From: Gammaproteobacteria bacterium
GTDB taxonomy: Bacteria; Pseudomonadota; Gammaproteobacteria; Steroidobacterales; Steroidobacteraceae
Assembly: GCA_030037905.1 (NCBI GenBank)
Contig: JASHPX010000371.1
Location: 1 to 36,414 of the forward strand
DNA: 36,414 nt
Direction of reading: 5' to 3'
Below are positions 1-8,425 of this stretch, piece by piece. Below the pieces are notes generated by a model. The model saw nothing but the letters and a program-made list of their open reading frames with translations, was not told the origin of the DNA and did no database searches. The position numbers and the translations under genes were made by a program. Numbering within the stretch: the first letter of the stretch is position 1; each line of letters begins with the position of its first letter.

Positions 1-1277
1 GCGCCAGCTCCGGCGCGACCTCCAGCGTCCGCTCCGGCGCCAATGCCGACCGCCGGACGCGGCAGCGGCAGACCGAGATCTGCCGGCTCGATGACCCCTG
101 CGCGCGCCAGGAGCTTCGCGCGCTCGATGCAGTTGCGCAGCTCACGCACGTTGCCCGGCCACGCATGCCGCAGCAGCATCTCGCGCGCCTCATCCGACAG
201 GTGGAGTGTCCCCGGCCCAGTAGCCAGGCCGGCGGACCCGGCGGCCGTGCCGTCAGCGAGAAAATGCTCGGCCAGCGGCAGGATGTCCTCCTGGCGCTCG
301 GCGAGGGCGGGCACGCCGATCTCGATGAGGTTCAGCCGGTAGTAGAGATCCTCGCGGAAGCGCCCCGCGCGGATCATCGCCGACAGGTCCGCGTTGGTCG
401 CGCTGACGATACGTACTCGTGCGGTGCGCGTGCGGCTCGAGCCGAGCGGCTCATACTGGCCACTCTCCAGCACGCGCAGCAACTTCACCTGGCCGGAGAG
501 CGGCAGGTTGCCAATCTCGTCGAGAAACAGCGTGCCACCGTCGGCCGCCTCGAAGCGCCCGGCGCGCGCGCGCTGCGCGCCGGTGAAAGCACCGGCCTCG
601 GCGCCGAACAGCTCCGCCTCCAGGAGCTCGGGAGGAAGAGCGCCGCAATTGACGACCACGAAGGGACCGCGCGGCGTGGGCGAGTTCGCATGCAGGATCG
701 CCGCGATGCGCTCCTTGCCTGCTCCGTTGGGTCCGGTGATGAGCACCGGCACCGCGGCGCGCGCCACCCGGCAGGCCAGCTCCACGGCGGCCTCCATGGC
801 CTCGGACTCGAATACCACCCCGGCAAGGTCGTACTGGTGCGCGAGCTGCTCGCGCCGGCGGCGGCGCGCGCTCTGCAGCCGTGCGCGCTCGCGATTGCTC
901 TCTGCCAGCTCCAGCAGGTTCTCCACCGTGGCCAGCAGCTTCTCGTTGTCCCAGGGCTTGGCGATGTAGTCGGCCGCGCCCGCCTTGATGAGCTGCACAG
1001 CCGCCGGCAGGTGTGTCCACCCGGTCAGCAGGATCACCGGCAGGTCCGGGTGCAGGCCGCGGACGGCGCGGAACAGCGCCGCGCCCTCCTCGCCCGACGT
1101 GGTGTCGGCGCTGAAGTTCATGTCCGCGATCACGAGGTCCACCGCTTCGCTCGCCAGCAGCGCGAGACCCTGCGCAGGCGAGGGAGCCGCGAGCGTGCGT
1201 ATGTCGTGCAGACCGAACAGCAGCTCGAGCGCGGTGGCGACCGCGGGGTTGTCGTCGATGACCAGGACGGTGCGCAT
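1..1277 (-). CDS. NtrC-family sigma-54-dependent response regulator (3' end off the left edge)
   Basis: My own translation; the ORF track misses it because no stop falls in the window. The receiver domain has the acidic pair in VIDDN (residues 8-9), phospho-acceptor D52 (VIADMNF), T85 (LLTGW) and K107 (AKPW). An Arg-rich linker follows (~129-145), then an AAA+ domain with Walker A GPNGAGKE (182-189), an intact GAFTGA sigma-54 contact loop (229-234), Walker B TLFLDEIG and the WPGNVREL motif. The C-terminal Fis-type DNA-binding helix-turn-helix is cut off. The start is ATG 1277, 34 bp after the stop of the upstream permease and in the same direction, so it is the last visible gene of the left ABC module. 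Known role of the family: phosphorylation-dependent activation of sigma-54 promoters. Inference: it controls this transporter through the -24/-12 site at 4759-4774. A partner histidine kinase would be expected further left. Confidence 0.93.
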   Translation of the reverse strand, partial: MRTVLVIDDNPAVATALELLFGLHDIRTLAAPSPAQGLALLASEAVDLVIADMNFSADTTSGEEGAALFRAVRGLHPDLPVILLTGWTHLPAAVQLIKAGAADYIAKPWDNEKLLATVENLLELAESNRERARLQSARRRRREQLAHQYDLAGVVFESEAMEAAVELACRVARAAVPVLITGPNGAGKERIAAILHANSPTPRGPFVVVNCGALPPELLEAELFGAEAGAFTGAQRARAGRFEAADGGTLFLDEIGNLPLSGQVKLLRVLESGQYEPLGSSRTRTARVRIVSATNADLSAMIRAGRFREDLYYRLNLIEIGVPALAERQEDILPLAEHFLADGTAAGSAGLATGPGTLHLSDEAREMLLRHAWPGNVRELRNCIERAKLLARAGVIEPADLGLPLPRPAVGIGAGADAGGRAGAG

Positions 1278-1311
1278 GCGCCTCGCTGACTGCCGGGGAG
1301 CGGGCTACGCG

Positions 1312-2553
1312 TCAGGCAATGCGCGTCGCCACCGCCGGGGGCACCGAGGCGGCACGCAGCGCGGGCCAGAGCACGGCGAGTTGGCCGAGCGCGAGCATCG
1401 CGGCAACACCGATGATGAGGTAGTCGAGCGGCAGGCGATGCATGGCGAAGCGGTCCACCATCCAGACGTTGCCGGCCAGTGCCAAACCCAACCCCACGAC
1501 GATGCCGGCGACGCTGATCATGAGGTTCTCCGTCTGAAAGTATCGCACGATCGCGGGCCGCGTCGCTCCGAGCGCGCGGCGGATGCCGATCTGGCGCCGC
1601 CGCTGCGACACCCAGTAGCTGGTCAGGCCCACGATACCGAAGGCGGTGACGGCGACCAGGATCGCGCACACCAGCGCCAGCATCGTGACGATGGTGCGGT
1701 CGGCGCGGTAGATCTCGCGGCGTGCCTCGGTGAGCGAGCGCACCTGCCGCACCACGCGCTCACGGCTGACGGCGGCGAGCGCACCGGGGGCGGCGCGCAT
1801 GGCGGTGGCGAGCGCACCGGGCTTGACGTGCACGATGTAGAAGGCGCCCCCATAGCCCACATCCAGGAACCGGTACGGCAGGATCATCGAATTCTCGATC
1901 ATGCTGCCGACGAGATTGTCGGGCGCGTTCACGAACGGCGCCTGCAGCCGGTCGACGATGCCGATGATCGGAGCGGTCAGCGACAACGGGTATATGGAGG
2001 CGACGCGGCCCAGCACGTTGCCTCCCGGCGCAAGTTTGGCCGCCAGCGCGCGCGTGACCAGGATGCCGTCGATGGGCGGCGTCTTCAGCTGAGCCGCGTC
2101 CATGTCGCGCACGTCGCTCGCCGCAAAGTCCCGGCCGGCGACGAGCCGCGCGCCGAGCGTGTGCAGCGCGTTCTGATCGCCCAGGTACGTGGCAGCAAGC
2201 ACCAGGGTGTTCGTATTGTCCGGATGCAGCGTGATCCCGAGTGTCATGGCAGCATCGTTGAGTGGCACGGCATTGCTCTCGAAAACATCCGTGACTCCGG
2301 GGATGGCGCGCAGCGCCGCGAGATCCGCCTGCAGGCGCGCACCCTCGTCGCCGGTTTGACCGATCCACTGGTTCTGCAGAGTAAACACGTCCGCCTCATC
2401 CACGCCGCTCGGCCGGGCGATCAGCGCCAGGCGCTGCTGCACGATGTACAGGGCGTTGCACAGAATCGCCAGTGTCACGCCCACCTGCAAGGCGATCAGC
2501 AGGGCGCCGACTTTGTTGCGCCCTAGAGCCGAGAGGACCGGACGCAGTTCCAT
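1312..2553 (-). CDS. MacB/FtsX-type ABC permease, short type (pair 1)
   Basis: About 413 aa starting MELRPVLSALGRNKVG. I chose ATG 2553 over the TTG at 2568 because GGAG sits about 9 nt upstream and the N-terminus matches the other short permeases. TM1 is at about 17-40, followed by a periplasmic core opening with SGVDEADVF and NQWIG, then three C-terminal TM segments with the FtsX coupling-loop motif QRRRQIGIRRALGATR. It ends SVPPAVATR-like, as the other short copies do. MacB-type permeases form dimers that couple cytoplasmic ATPase strokes to movement of the periplasmic domain. The probable partner is the long permease immediately upstream (2642-3970), with the ATPase at 3988-4695. The substrate cannot be told from the sequence. 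Confidence 0.9.
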   Translation of the reverse strand: MELRPVLSALGRNKVGALLIALQVGVTLAILCNALYIVQQRLALIARPSGVDEADVFTLQNQWIGQTGDEGARLQADLAALRAIPGVTDVFESNAVPLNDAAMTLGITLHPDNTNTLVLAATYLGDQNALHTLGARLVAGRDFAASDVRDMDAAQLKTPPIDGILVTRALAAKLAPGGNVLGRVASIYPLSLTAPIIGIVDRLQAPFVNAPDNLVGSMIENSMILPYRFLDVGYGGAFYIVHVKPGALATAMRAAPGALAAVSRERVVRQVRSLTEARREIYRADRTIVTMLALVCAILVAVTAFGIVGLTSYWVSQRRRQIGIRRALGATRPAIVRYFQTENLMISVAGIVVGLGLALAGNVWMVDRFAMHRLPLDYLIIGVAAMLALGQLAVLWPALRAASVPPAVATRIA

Positions 2554-2641
2554 GGGCAGCGGCTCCAATCATGCATGTTGCGTTGACCTTCCAGGCACTC
2601 GCCCCGATATCACGGGGGGCAATGGCGCAGCGCTTCGATCA

Positions 2642-3970
2642 TTACTGCACCTTCAGCTGCCACGCCGGCTGGATACGCGCGGCGCGCCAGGTGAGATAGA
2701 GCCCGGCGAGCAGCGCCGTCGCGACGCTGAGCGCGATGGTGATGAGCACATCGCTGCCGGCGAGGTGCGTCAGGGCCGCGGCCGCATCCCCGAAGAGCCC
2801 ACGCGCCACGCCCAAACCGAGGAACGTCAGCGCAAGTCCCACCGCTCCACCCGCCAGACCGATCGTGCCGGCCTCGACCAGGCATTGTGAGAAGATCGCG
2901 CGGGCGTCGGCTCCAAGGGCTCGGCGCACGCTGACCTGCGCGATGCGTGCCATGAACTTGGCCAACATCAGTCCGACCGCGTTGAGCAGGCATACCGCGA
3001 GAAAGGCGAACGACACCAGCACCAGCATGCTGACGTCGCCGGAAACCACGTGGTTGTAGGCGAGCCACCGGGGCACGTCACGCAGCGCGACGCGCGGCGG
3101 CCAATTGAAGCGGCCAGTGTCGCGCTGGGCTGCTGCATAGTTGACGAGGAAATCGTGGTAGGCGCGCACGGCGGCGGGCGTGGGTAGCTGCACCCAGAAT
3201 TCCGTCCACACGCACTCGGAATGCAACACCGCGTCGACGCCCGTGCCGAGAGGCTTCAGACACGACATGTTGTTGCTCGGCAGGTGCCGCGCGACGGCAC
3301 GCGTGAAGGGCAGGTACACCTGCTCATCATTGCCGAAGCCGCCGGGGCCGCCGCCCAGATCGTAGAAACGCGGCGCGGCTTTCCAGTCTTTGATCACTCC
3401 GGCCACCCGGTAGTCATCCGTTCCGATGCGGATGGTGCGCCCGACGCTGTTCGTACCGCCGAAGAGCTGCTGGTTCAGCTCACGGGTGATCACCACGACG
3501 GCCGAGCGCGACTCGTCATCGGCGGCGCTCCAGGGCGCTCCGTACTGGAACGGCACCTCGAACATCGAGAAGAAGTCCGCGTAGGTGGCGCGTGCGGCAA
3601 CCTGGAATGGCAACTGGCCAGCGCGCGGCGGCGTCACGGGCACCGTGGTGCCAAACATGGCCGCCTGGTGGGCAGCAGCGTGTGCGCGCATCAGCGCGAC
3701 GGCATCGATGTAGGTCAGATTGGGCGGCAGCTGGTCGCTGGTCTGGAAAGCCTTGAGCGACCCGAAGTGCAGCGGTCCGTAGTTGTCGATCTGGGCGGCG
3801 AACAGCTGCCTTGAGCGGTCCGGGATCGGATCACCCGACATGGTGCGAAAAATCGTCAATGTGGTCATCGACGCTCCGATGCCCACACCGATGGCGAGGA
3901 TCATCAGCGCCGTCAGCACGACGTTACGGCGCAGGCTGCGCAGGGCGAGGCTGAAGTAATAGCCGAACAT
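2642..3970 (-). CDS. MacB/FtsX-type ABC permease, long type (pair 1)
   Basis: 442 aa starting [16 protein letters not shown], with GGGGGAG just upstream of ATG 3970. TM1 is at about 18-42, then a long MacB-like periplasmic core with the long-type motif [11 protein letters not shown] and the PFQYGAPW and [14 protein letters not shown] blocks. The cysteine pair found in all long copies is present (NMSC ... HSEC). The C-terminal FtsX domain has three TM segments and the [10 protein letters not shown] loop, ending QPAWQLKVQ. It lies 17 bp downstream of the ATPase gene and 88 bp before the short permease start. Inference: it forms a heterodimer with the short partner, energised by the adjacent ATPase. 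Confidence 0.9.
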   Translation of the reverse strand: MFGYYFSLALRSLRRNVVLTALMILAIGVGIGASMTTLTIFRTMSGDPIPDRSRQLFAAQIDNYGPLHFGSLKAFQTSDQLPPNLTYIDAVALMRAHAAAHQAAMFGTTVPVTPPRAGQLPFQVAARATYADFFSMFEVPFQYGAPWSAADDESRSAVVVITRELNQQLFGGTNSVGRTIRIGTDDYRVAGVIKDWKAAPRFYDLGGGPGGFGNDEQVYLPFTRAVARHLPSNNMSCLKPLGTGVDAVLHSECVWTEFWVQLPTPAAVRAYHDFLVNYAAAQRDTGRFNWPPRVALRDVPRWLAYNHVVSGDVSMLVLVSFAFLAVCLLNAVGLMLAKFMARIAQVSVRRALGADARAIFSQCLVEAGTIGLAGGAVGLALTFLGLGVARGLFGDAAAALTHLAGSDVLITIALSVATALLAGLYLTWRAARIQPAWQLKVQ

Positions 3971-3987
3971 GGCTCCCCCGCAGAGCG

Positions 3988-4695
3988 CTACGCGAGCGCC
4001 GCCGTGCGCAGCGTCTCATCCGCGAATGGCACCAGCTCGAGCAGCTGGCCGTCCATGATGTGCACCTGGCGCTGCGCGCGCGCCGCAAGCTGCGGGTCGT
4101 GCGTGACCATCACGATCGTCGCGCCACCGCCGTGCAGTTCCTCGAGCAGCTCCATGACGCCACGGGCCATGTGCGTGTCCAGGTTGCCGGTCGGCTCATC
4201 CGCCAGCAGCAGGGCCGGCCGGCCCACCAATGCCCGCGCAATCGCCACGCGCTGCTGCTGGCCGCCGGACATCTGCGCGGCGTAGTGGCGGGCGCGGGCG
4301 CAGAGACCCACGCGCTCGAGCACCTCGCCGATGCGGCGGCGGCGCTCGGCGGCAGGCAGTCCGCGGTAGCGCAGCGGCACGTCGACGTTATCGAACACGT
4401 CGAGGTCCGGAATCAGATTGAACGACTGGAACACGAAGCCGATTTTTTCGTTGCGCAGCCTGGAGCGCTGCCGATCGTTCAGACCGCGGGTATCCACCCC
4501 GTCGAGCCAGTACTCTCCGCCGCTGAACTCCTCGAGCAGTCCGGCGATCGTCAGGAACGTCGTCTTGCCAGAGCCGGAGGGCCCGGTGACGGCGACGAAC
4601 TCGCCCTCGCGCACCTGGAGAGAGAAATCGCGCAGCGCATAGGTCTCCACGACCTCGGTGCGGTAGACCTTCGACAACCCCTGCATGTTCAGCAT
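3988..4695 (-). CDS. MacB/LolD-type ABC transporter ATP-binding protein (left module)
   Basis: 235 aa with every hallmark of an active ABC ATPase: Walker [10 protein letters not shown]-loop FVFQSFN, signature [14 protein letters not shown], Walker [13 protein letters not shown] and H-loop VTHD. ATG 4695 is preceded by GGGGGGAA. It leads the left module of ATPase, long permease, short permease and response regulator, and a sigma-54-type promoter lies about 65-80 nt upstream. A central block of about 70 residues is identical to the right ATPase (34184-34972), but this copy lacks that protein's Gly/Ala-rich tail. The family powers MacB and LolCDE-type mechanotransmission rather than classic alternating-access transport. 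The substrate is unknown. Confidence 0.95.
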   Translation of the reverse strand: MLNMQGLSKVYRTEVVETYALRDFSLQVREGEFVAVTGPSGSGKTTFLTIAGLLEEFSGGEYWLDGVDTRGLNDRQRSRLRNEKIGFVFQSFNLIPDLDVFDNVDVPLRYRGLPAAERRRRIGEVLERVGLCARARHYAAQMSGGQQQRVAIARALVGRPALLLADEPTGNLDTHMARGVMELLEELHGGGATIVMVTHDPQLAARAQRQVHIMDGQLLELVPFADETLRTAALA

Positions 4696-4758
4696 GTTCC
4701 CCCCAAAGGACTGCAGCCCGATCGGCTCCCCGGGCCGCGACCCGCGGTCCGGGATCTG

Positions 4759-4774
4759 AGCAATGCGCGCACCG
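4759..4774 (-). promoter_or_regulatory. Putative sigma-54 (-24/-12) promoter
   Basis: The minus strand reads CGGTGCGCGCATTGCT. It has the diagnostic GG-N10-GC spacing and differs from TGGYRC-N5-TTGCW only at the first base. Transcription would start near 4748, giving a leader of about 53 nt before ATPase ATG 4695. The module encodes an NtrC-type activator, which makes the match more meaningful than a chance hit. Confidence 0.6.
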
Positions 4775-4973
4775 GACCGGCGGTGTCGGCTCCACCCTGC
4801 CTTGGACTCCGAGGACCCGCGTTCGGTTTACGACGCCTGGATAGAACACACGGGGAGAAGAAAGGTTGCAGCGGACGGCTTTGGGGAAGGGATTTTCTGG
4901 GATAATGGCGAACTCGTCCTCAGCACCTCCTGATAACAGCACATCGATCGGAACGCAGAGGTCGACAAAACTG

Positions 4974-5603
4974 ATGAGTCGTCGTCGGCGTCGACAGCGA
5001 TCTGAGATCGCACGCGATGCACAGCTTGGTCTCGCCTGGTACAGCCGCGACGCCTGGGAGCGGCTGCGCCAGGTGGCCGATGACGTGCAAGCACTCGATG
5101 ACACGTACGAAAACTGGGAACGGGGAGCGCTCGCGGCTATTCGCGACCTGGAGTCCGTCGGACGGCAGATCCAGAAGGTTCCTATCGATGTGGAGGCTCT
5201 CGTTGACTGGTGCCGGGAGCGAAACCGGCGCATCGACAGCGCTGCTCGCGCGGAATACACCACGTACCTGCTGCAGCGAACTGCCGAGATGCTTATACCC
5301 GCACCCCTGCAGATCACCTGGGATTCGCTCAAGGCAGAGGCCAATATCACCAAGCACGGGGTGAGCTTCGCCGAGGCCGCTACCGTGCTGCTCGATCCCC
5401 TGGCACTGACCGTCTTCGATGCAGAGCACAGCCAGACCGAGGAGCGTTGGTTTACACTGGGTACCTCGAGTGAAGGCAGGCTGCTGACCGTCTCCCACAC
5501 CCATCACCGGCCCGACGAGTCCGCACCGCCCGAGGCACGCATCATCTCCGCGCGAGATGCCACGCGCCGCGAACGTCACCAGTACGAGAGCGAGCCACGA
5601 TAG
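4974..5603 (+). CDS. BrnT-like (DUF497) toxin fused to an N-terminal helical domain
   Basis: The C-terminal ~90 residues match the BrnT ribonuclease-toxin family: WDSLKAEANITKHGVSFAEA, a VFDAEHS turn, EERWFTLG, and a RIISARDATRRERHQY tail. The preceding ~110 residues (DAQLGLAWYSRDAWERL ... RAEYTTYLLQRTAE) resemble, from memory, a small uncharacterised protein normally encoded separately. If so, this is a fusion. The start is uncertain: ATG 4974 gives MSRRRRRQRS and fits a GATAAT box at 4901-4906 as a -10. ATG 4905 and TTG 4866 would add a disordered Ser/Thr-rich leader. It ends 2 bp before a small antitoxin-like gene, the usual toxin-first order of BrnTA. It lies on the plus strand, opposite to the array. 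Confidence 0.72.
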   Translation: MSRRRRRQRSEIARDAQLGLAWYSRDAWERLRQVADDVQALDDTYENWERGALAAIRDLESVGRQIQKVPIDVEALVDWCRERNRRIDSAARAEYTTYLLQRTAEMLIPAPLQITWDSLKAEANITKHGVSFAEAATVLLDPLALTVFDAEHSQTEERWFTLGTSSEGRLLTVSHTHHRPDESAPPEARIISARDATRRERHQYESEPR

Positions 5604-5605
5604 AT

Positions 5606-5833
5606 ATGAGCACCAGCCCACCTGACGATGAAATGCCCACCGAGGTCGACTTCTCCGGTGGCGCGCGCGGCAAGTTTTACCGGTCCGGCGCGACGTTGAG
5701 CCTGCCAGTGTATCTCGAGGCCGAAGTGCAGAATCGCCTCACGCGGCTCGCCAATGCCAAGGGCGTCGATTTCTCGACCCTGGTCAATGCCATGCTGCGC
5801 AAAGATATCGAACTCATCGAGATGACGAAGTAG
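5606..5833 (+). CDS. Small antitoxin-like protein (BrnA position)
   Basis: 75 aa: an acidic N-terminus, a PTEVDFSGGARGKFY segment, then LSLPVYLEAEVQNRL and a C-terminal helix ending LRKDIELIE. The pattern is like a CopG/RHH-type or BrnA-like antitoxin, and the gene starts 2 bp after the BrnT-like stop, so it is almost certainly co-transcribed. Antitoxins of this class bind and neutralise the toxin and repress the operon. The assignment rests mainly on position and size. ATG 5606 was chosen; an internal ATG at 5633 (MPTEVDF) is possible. Confidence 0.62.
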   Translation: MSTSPPDDEMPTEVDFSGGARGKFYRSGATLSLPVYLEAEVQNRLTRLANAKGVDFSTLVNAMLRKDIELIEMTK

Positions 5834-5874
5834 TCGAGCAGGAAGCTGACGCCGGACCATTGACCTGCTGTACG

Positions 5875-5896
5875 GATCGAGGGGACGCCCCCGATC
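5875..5896 (+). terminator. Hairpin after the BrnT/antitoxin operon
   Basis: GATCG(A)GGGG pairs with CCCCCGATC across an ACG loop, giving a 9-bp GC-rich stem with one bulged A, 42 bp after the antitoxin stop. No U-tract follows, so it could stall or stabilise RNA rather than act as an intrinsic terminator. The surrounding region, 5834-6043, holds nothing else I can recognise. Confidence 0.3.
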
Positions 5897-6043
5897 CTCT
5901 GTTGCACAGGACCTCTCCGGGCTGCTGATGAGAGGCCTATGGCGTACGTGCCGAGGCCCGGGCGCTGCGGTCAGCCTTCCCCGGAAGAGGCGAGGCCCAC
6001 CGCCCGGGACCAGCCCGCAGGAGCAGATGTTGCTCGATCTATC

Positions 6044-6469
6044 TCAGTGTTCCGGGACACGAGGGGCGATGCGGGTGCCGAGACGATCGAAGTGCCTGAG
6101 GTTCCACGTATACAGGTTCTGCGCATTAGCCTTCTGTGCGCAGTGCGCGATGATCGCGTCATACGTGGAGCCGCCCCTCACACCCGAGGCGGCAGCGTTC
6201 TCCAAGGCCTCGAAATATTCCGCATCGTCCAGTGTGAGCGTGGCAAGCCGATCACGGACGTCGCGTAGAAAGAGCAGCGCTTCATCCGGACTCACACGAT
6301 TTTTGCCAGGCATGCCCGTGAGCACGCAGTACACTTCGGCCAGGCAATGCGCGGCCGTGCACCCGGTCGACCTCTTCTGCTCGGCAAGCAGCCGGATGCT
6401 GCGTTCGTGATGCTCGTGATCACCGTAGAACGCGGCGACCAGGACCGATGTATCCAGGAAGGCCTTCAC
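6044..6469 (-). CDS. vapC: PIN-domain ribonuclease toxin, VapC family
   Basis: 141 aa PIN fold. The first catalytic Asp is in FLDTSVLVAAF (D6), a conserved Glu in CLAEVYCVLTG, an Asp in STYDAIIAHCA, and the end motif is TWNLRHFDRL. These toxins cleave specific RNAs such as tRNA or rRNA. The start is GTG 6469, overlapping the antitoxin stop in a GTGA junction, so the two are translationally coupled. The cognate antitoxin is the AbrB-type gene at 6466-6744. All catalytic positions look intact. Confidence 0.88.
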   Translation of the reverse strand: MKAFLDTSVLVAAFYGDHEHHERSIRLLAEQKRSTGCTAAHCLAEVYCVLTGMPGKNRVSPDEALLFLRDVRDRLATLTLDDAEYFEALENAAASGVRGGSTYDAIIAHCAQKANAQNLYTWNLRHFDRLGTRIAPRVPEH

Positions 6470-6744
6470 GCGGATGTTCCGCGCCCCCGGCGTTCACGCT
6501 CCTGCCGCACGCCGTCGAGTGCCCGGTCCGTCTCCTCGGCCGTGAGCCCTGCGCCGCTGCGAAATACCCAGATCCCGCGCTCCTTGGACAGGCCCGGGCC
6601 GGACCGCACCGGTTGCAGTGTCACGTGCTCGCCATCGGATTGCAGCGCAAGAGCATCCCCGGGTGCCAGTCGCAACTCGTCCCGCACGGCCTTGGGAATT
6701 ACCACGCGCCCCGCGCTATCGAGGGTAATAATAATGGCATCCAT
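6466..6744 (-). CDS. vapB: AbrB/SpoVT-type (MazE/VapB-like) antitoxin
   Basis: 92 aa from ATG 6744. The N-terminal swapped-hairpin DNA-binding motif IITLDSAGRVVIPKAVRDEL and LAPGDALALQ is typical of AbrB-type VapB. The C-terminal segment (GIWVFRSG ... ALDGVRQERERRG) is the likely toxin-wrapping region. In-frame ATGs at 6753 and 6786 are possible alternatives; 6744 is preferred because homologues begin at this motif. It overlaps vapC by 4 nt. ATGGCAT/ATGCCAT half-sites lie over and just upstream of the start, consistent with autorepression. Confidence 0.85.
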   Translation of the reverse strand: MDAIIITLDSAGRVVIPKAVRDELRLAPGDALALQSDGEHVTLQPVRSGPGLSKERGIWVFRSGAGLTAEETDRALDGVRQERERRGRGTSA

Positions 6745-6787
6745 CGATGCCATTTTCTGATGGAAAATGCCATTCGTCAATGCCATG
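6733..6787. promoter_or_regulatory. Cluster of (A/G)ATGCCAT half-sites at the AbrB-VapBC start
   Basis: A near-perfect palindrome AATGGCATC-CATC-GATGCCATT occupies 6733-6754. Two more same-orientation half-sites follow: AATGCCATT (6766-6774) and AATGCCATG (6779-6787). Half-site starts at 6733, 6746, 6766 and 6779 give spacings of 13, 20 and 13 bp. This fits a cooperative operator for the AbrB antitoxin. Part of it overlaps coding sequence if translation starts at 6786. Confidence 0.45.
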
Positions 6788-6860
6788 ATACATTCCATAT
6801 TTGAATCTGCCGCGCGCGTGGCGCAGCGCCAGCTCCCATACCCGCGAACCATAACGGCGC

Positions 6861-7157
6861 TCAGACTCCGACGACTTTGAGCCCAAGATCCCGCGCCGCT
6901 GCGCACTGGCGCGTGTCAGCCGAGACGAACACCTCGGCGCCGCACACCGACGCCGCAGCCACGTGGATCGCGTCCATTGCCCTCAGCCGCCGCGCTTCGA
7001 GCGCTTGGACGGTCTTCTGCACGACCTGCAGGGAGGTATCACAGATCAGCGCATCGGCCAGATCGGCCAGCAAATCATCCTTGATACGCGCGTACTGCGC
7101 GGGACGGAGCCGGTGCTCCCGCAGCAGGCGGCAGAAAGCCGCTATGAGTTCCGGCAC
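6861..7157 (-). pseudogene. N-terminally truncated PIN-domain toxin remnant
   Basis: 98 codons from GTG 7157. The mid and C-terminal PIN features are recognisable: VPELIAAFCRLLREH, LRAMDAIHVAAASV (third acidic residue) and VSADTRQCAAARDLGL (fourth). The N-terminal ~40 residues that should carry the first catalytic Asp (a LDTSAL-like motif) are missing. Upstream in-frame sequence (Arg/Ala/Pro-rich) does not look like protein, and the next gene ends only 85 bp away. No antitoxin accompanies it. Most likely a decayed toxin whose 5' end was deleted. The interval 7158-7242 shows no feature. Confidence 0.6.
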
Positions 7158-7242
7158 GGCCCGCTCCGGCGGCCAACTGGGGGCACGAGCGCGCGGCCCG
7201 CCGCCGGCGCGCCCGTGACCCCACGCCCGTGACCCGCGAGCG

Positions 7243-8325
7243 TTATTTCGCCCGATCCAGGTAGCCCTGCGCGATCGTCGGGATGCTGAAGATCTCATCG
7301 ATCAGGCCGCCCGGACCGCCGACCAGCGCCACGACGAACAGCGTCTTCTTGTCCGGACCGGCGAAGGTCGAGCTGATCACGTCGTAGGGCGTCGGAATCG
7401 TGCCGTCATAGTGTCCGTTCGGCTCGAACACGCGCACGCCGTGATAGCCGGTCACGTAGACGCGTCCCTGCGAATCGACCGTGCTGCCATCGCCGCCTTT
7501 GCCGGGCATATTGGCGATGACGCGCTGATGGGCGAGCGAGCCGTCGGGCTGCACGTCGAAAGCGACCAGCGTGCCCTTGGTGTTATCCGAGACATACAGG
7601 GTGCGCTCATCCGGGCTCAGGGAAATCGCATCGGTAAAAGCCAGACCGTGGCTTTGCTGGGTGATGACGCCCTGTGGATCGGCGTAATAGACCTCGCCCA
7701 TCGAGATGTACATGCCGCCGTTGGCGGTGACGACGAAGTCATTCAGGACTCCCCCGGTGCAGTCCAGCGGATCACCGTTCTGCATCCGGTCGGCCACCAG
7801 CTTGCGCTGCGGTGACAGCTCCCAGATGGATGCGATCAATCCCCGCTCGCCCACGTACAGAACGCCGCTCTTGCTCTGAAACAGAGCCCCGCCCGTGTCC
7901 GTGTCCTGATAGACGACCGACGCCTTGCCCGTGTCGGTGAGCTTCACGACATCGCTGCGGTCATTCTGCGCGATCAGAATGCTGCCATCGGGCTGGCCGA
8001 TGATGCCATCGGCATTGTTGCCGTTGGCGACCCAGAGCAATTGCCAGCGCGCGCCTGCTGCGACGACGCCCGGGATTGCCTTCACCGTGTAACTGTAGGG
8101 GAGCAGCGGCGCAGGACCGCGCGCCCCACCGCCGGGGAAAGGTTGCGGCGGCGGTGGCGGCTGCCTGCACAGCGGCAGGATGACTTTCTCTCGGGCATCC
8201 CTGGCGGACTGCACGCCGGGTCCGGCATCCTGCGGAGTATTGAGGGGTATCTGGCCGAGCGCGATGGTCGCGCCGCCCAGGAACAGGAGGACCGCGGGTA
8301 GAAAAGCGATTCGTCGTAGTTTCAT
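7243..8325 (-). CDS. Secreted SMP-30/gluconolactonase-like beta-propeller protein
   Basis: 360 aa. Residues 1-24 form a signal peptide (MKLRRIAFLPAVLLFLGG, then TIALG), so the protein is exported. A Pro-rich stretch (QPPPPPQPFPGGG) lies near residue 60. The rest consists of repeated propeller-blade motifs such as GIIGQPDGSILIAQ, LYVGERG, GGMYISMGE, LSPDERTLYVSDN and GGDGSTVDSQGRVYVTG. The family includes metal-dependent lactonases, but I cannot assign a substrate or confirm all metal ligands. ATG 8325 has AGAGGGG about 9 nt upstream. It is not obviously linked in function to the transporter array and lies in the accessory island between the two ABC modules. Confidence 0.8.
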   Translation of the reverse strand: MKLRRIAFLPAVLLFLGGATIALGQIPLNTPQDAGPGVQSARDAREKVILPLCRQPPPPPQPFPGGGARGPAPLLPYSYTVKAIPGVVAAGARWQLLWVANGNNADGIIGQPDGSILIAQNDRSDVVKLTDTGKASVVYQDTDTGGALFQSKSGVLYVGERGLIASIWELSPQRKLVADRMQNGDPLDCTGGVLNDFVVTANGGMYISMGEVYYADPQGVITQQSHGLAFTDAISLSPDERTLYVSDNTKGTLVAFDVQPDGSLAHQRVIANMPGKGGDGSTVDSQGRVYVTGYHGVRVFEPNGHYDGTIPTPYDVISSTFAGPDKKTLFVVALVGGPGGLIDEIFSIPTIAQGYLDRAK

Positions 8326-8425
8326 GACTAGAACCCCTCTGGACTGTTGTTTTGCGTCTATCTTACCGCGACGGCATGCAGACGAGGGTCACAGGGCCAC
8401 AACTGCACTGCGCACCCCATTTACA

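Noticed and set aside
451-1020. 189-aa and 113-aa minus-strand ORFs inside the response regulator
   Set aside because: Out of frame with the continuous NtrC-family reading frame that runs from 1277 to the window edge.
4388-5500. 370-aa minus-strand ORF crossing the ATPase start and the BrnT-like gene
   Set aside because: Shadow of two real genes in other frames; no recognisable domain and no plausible start.
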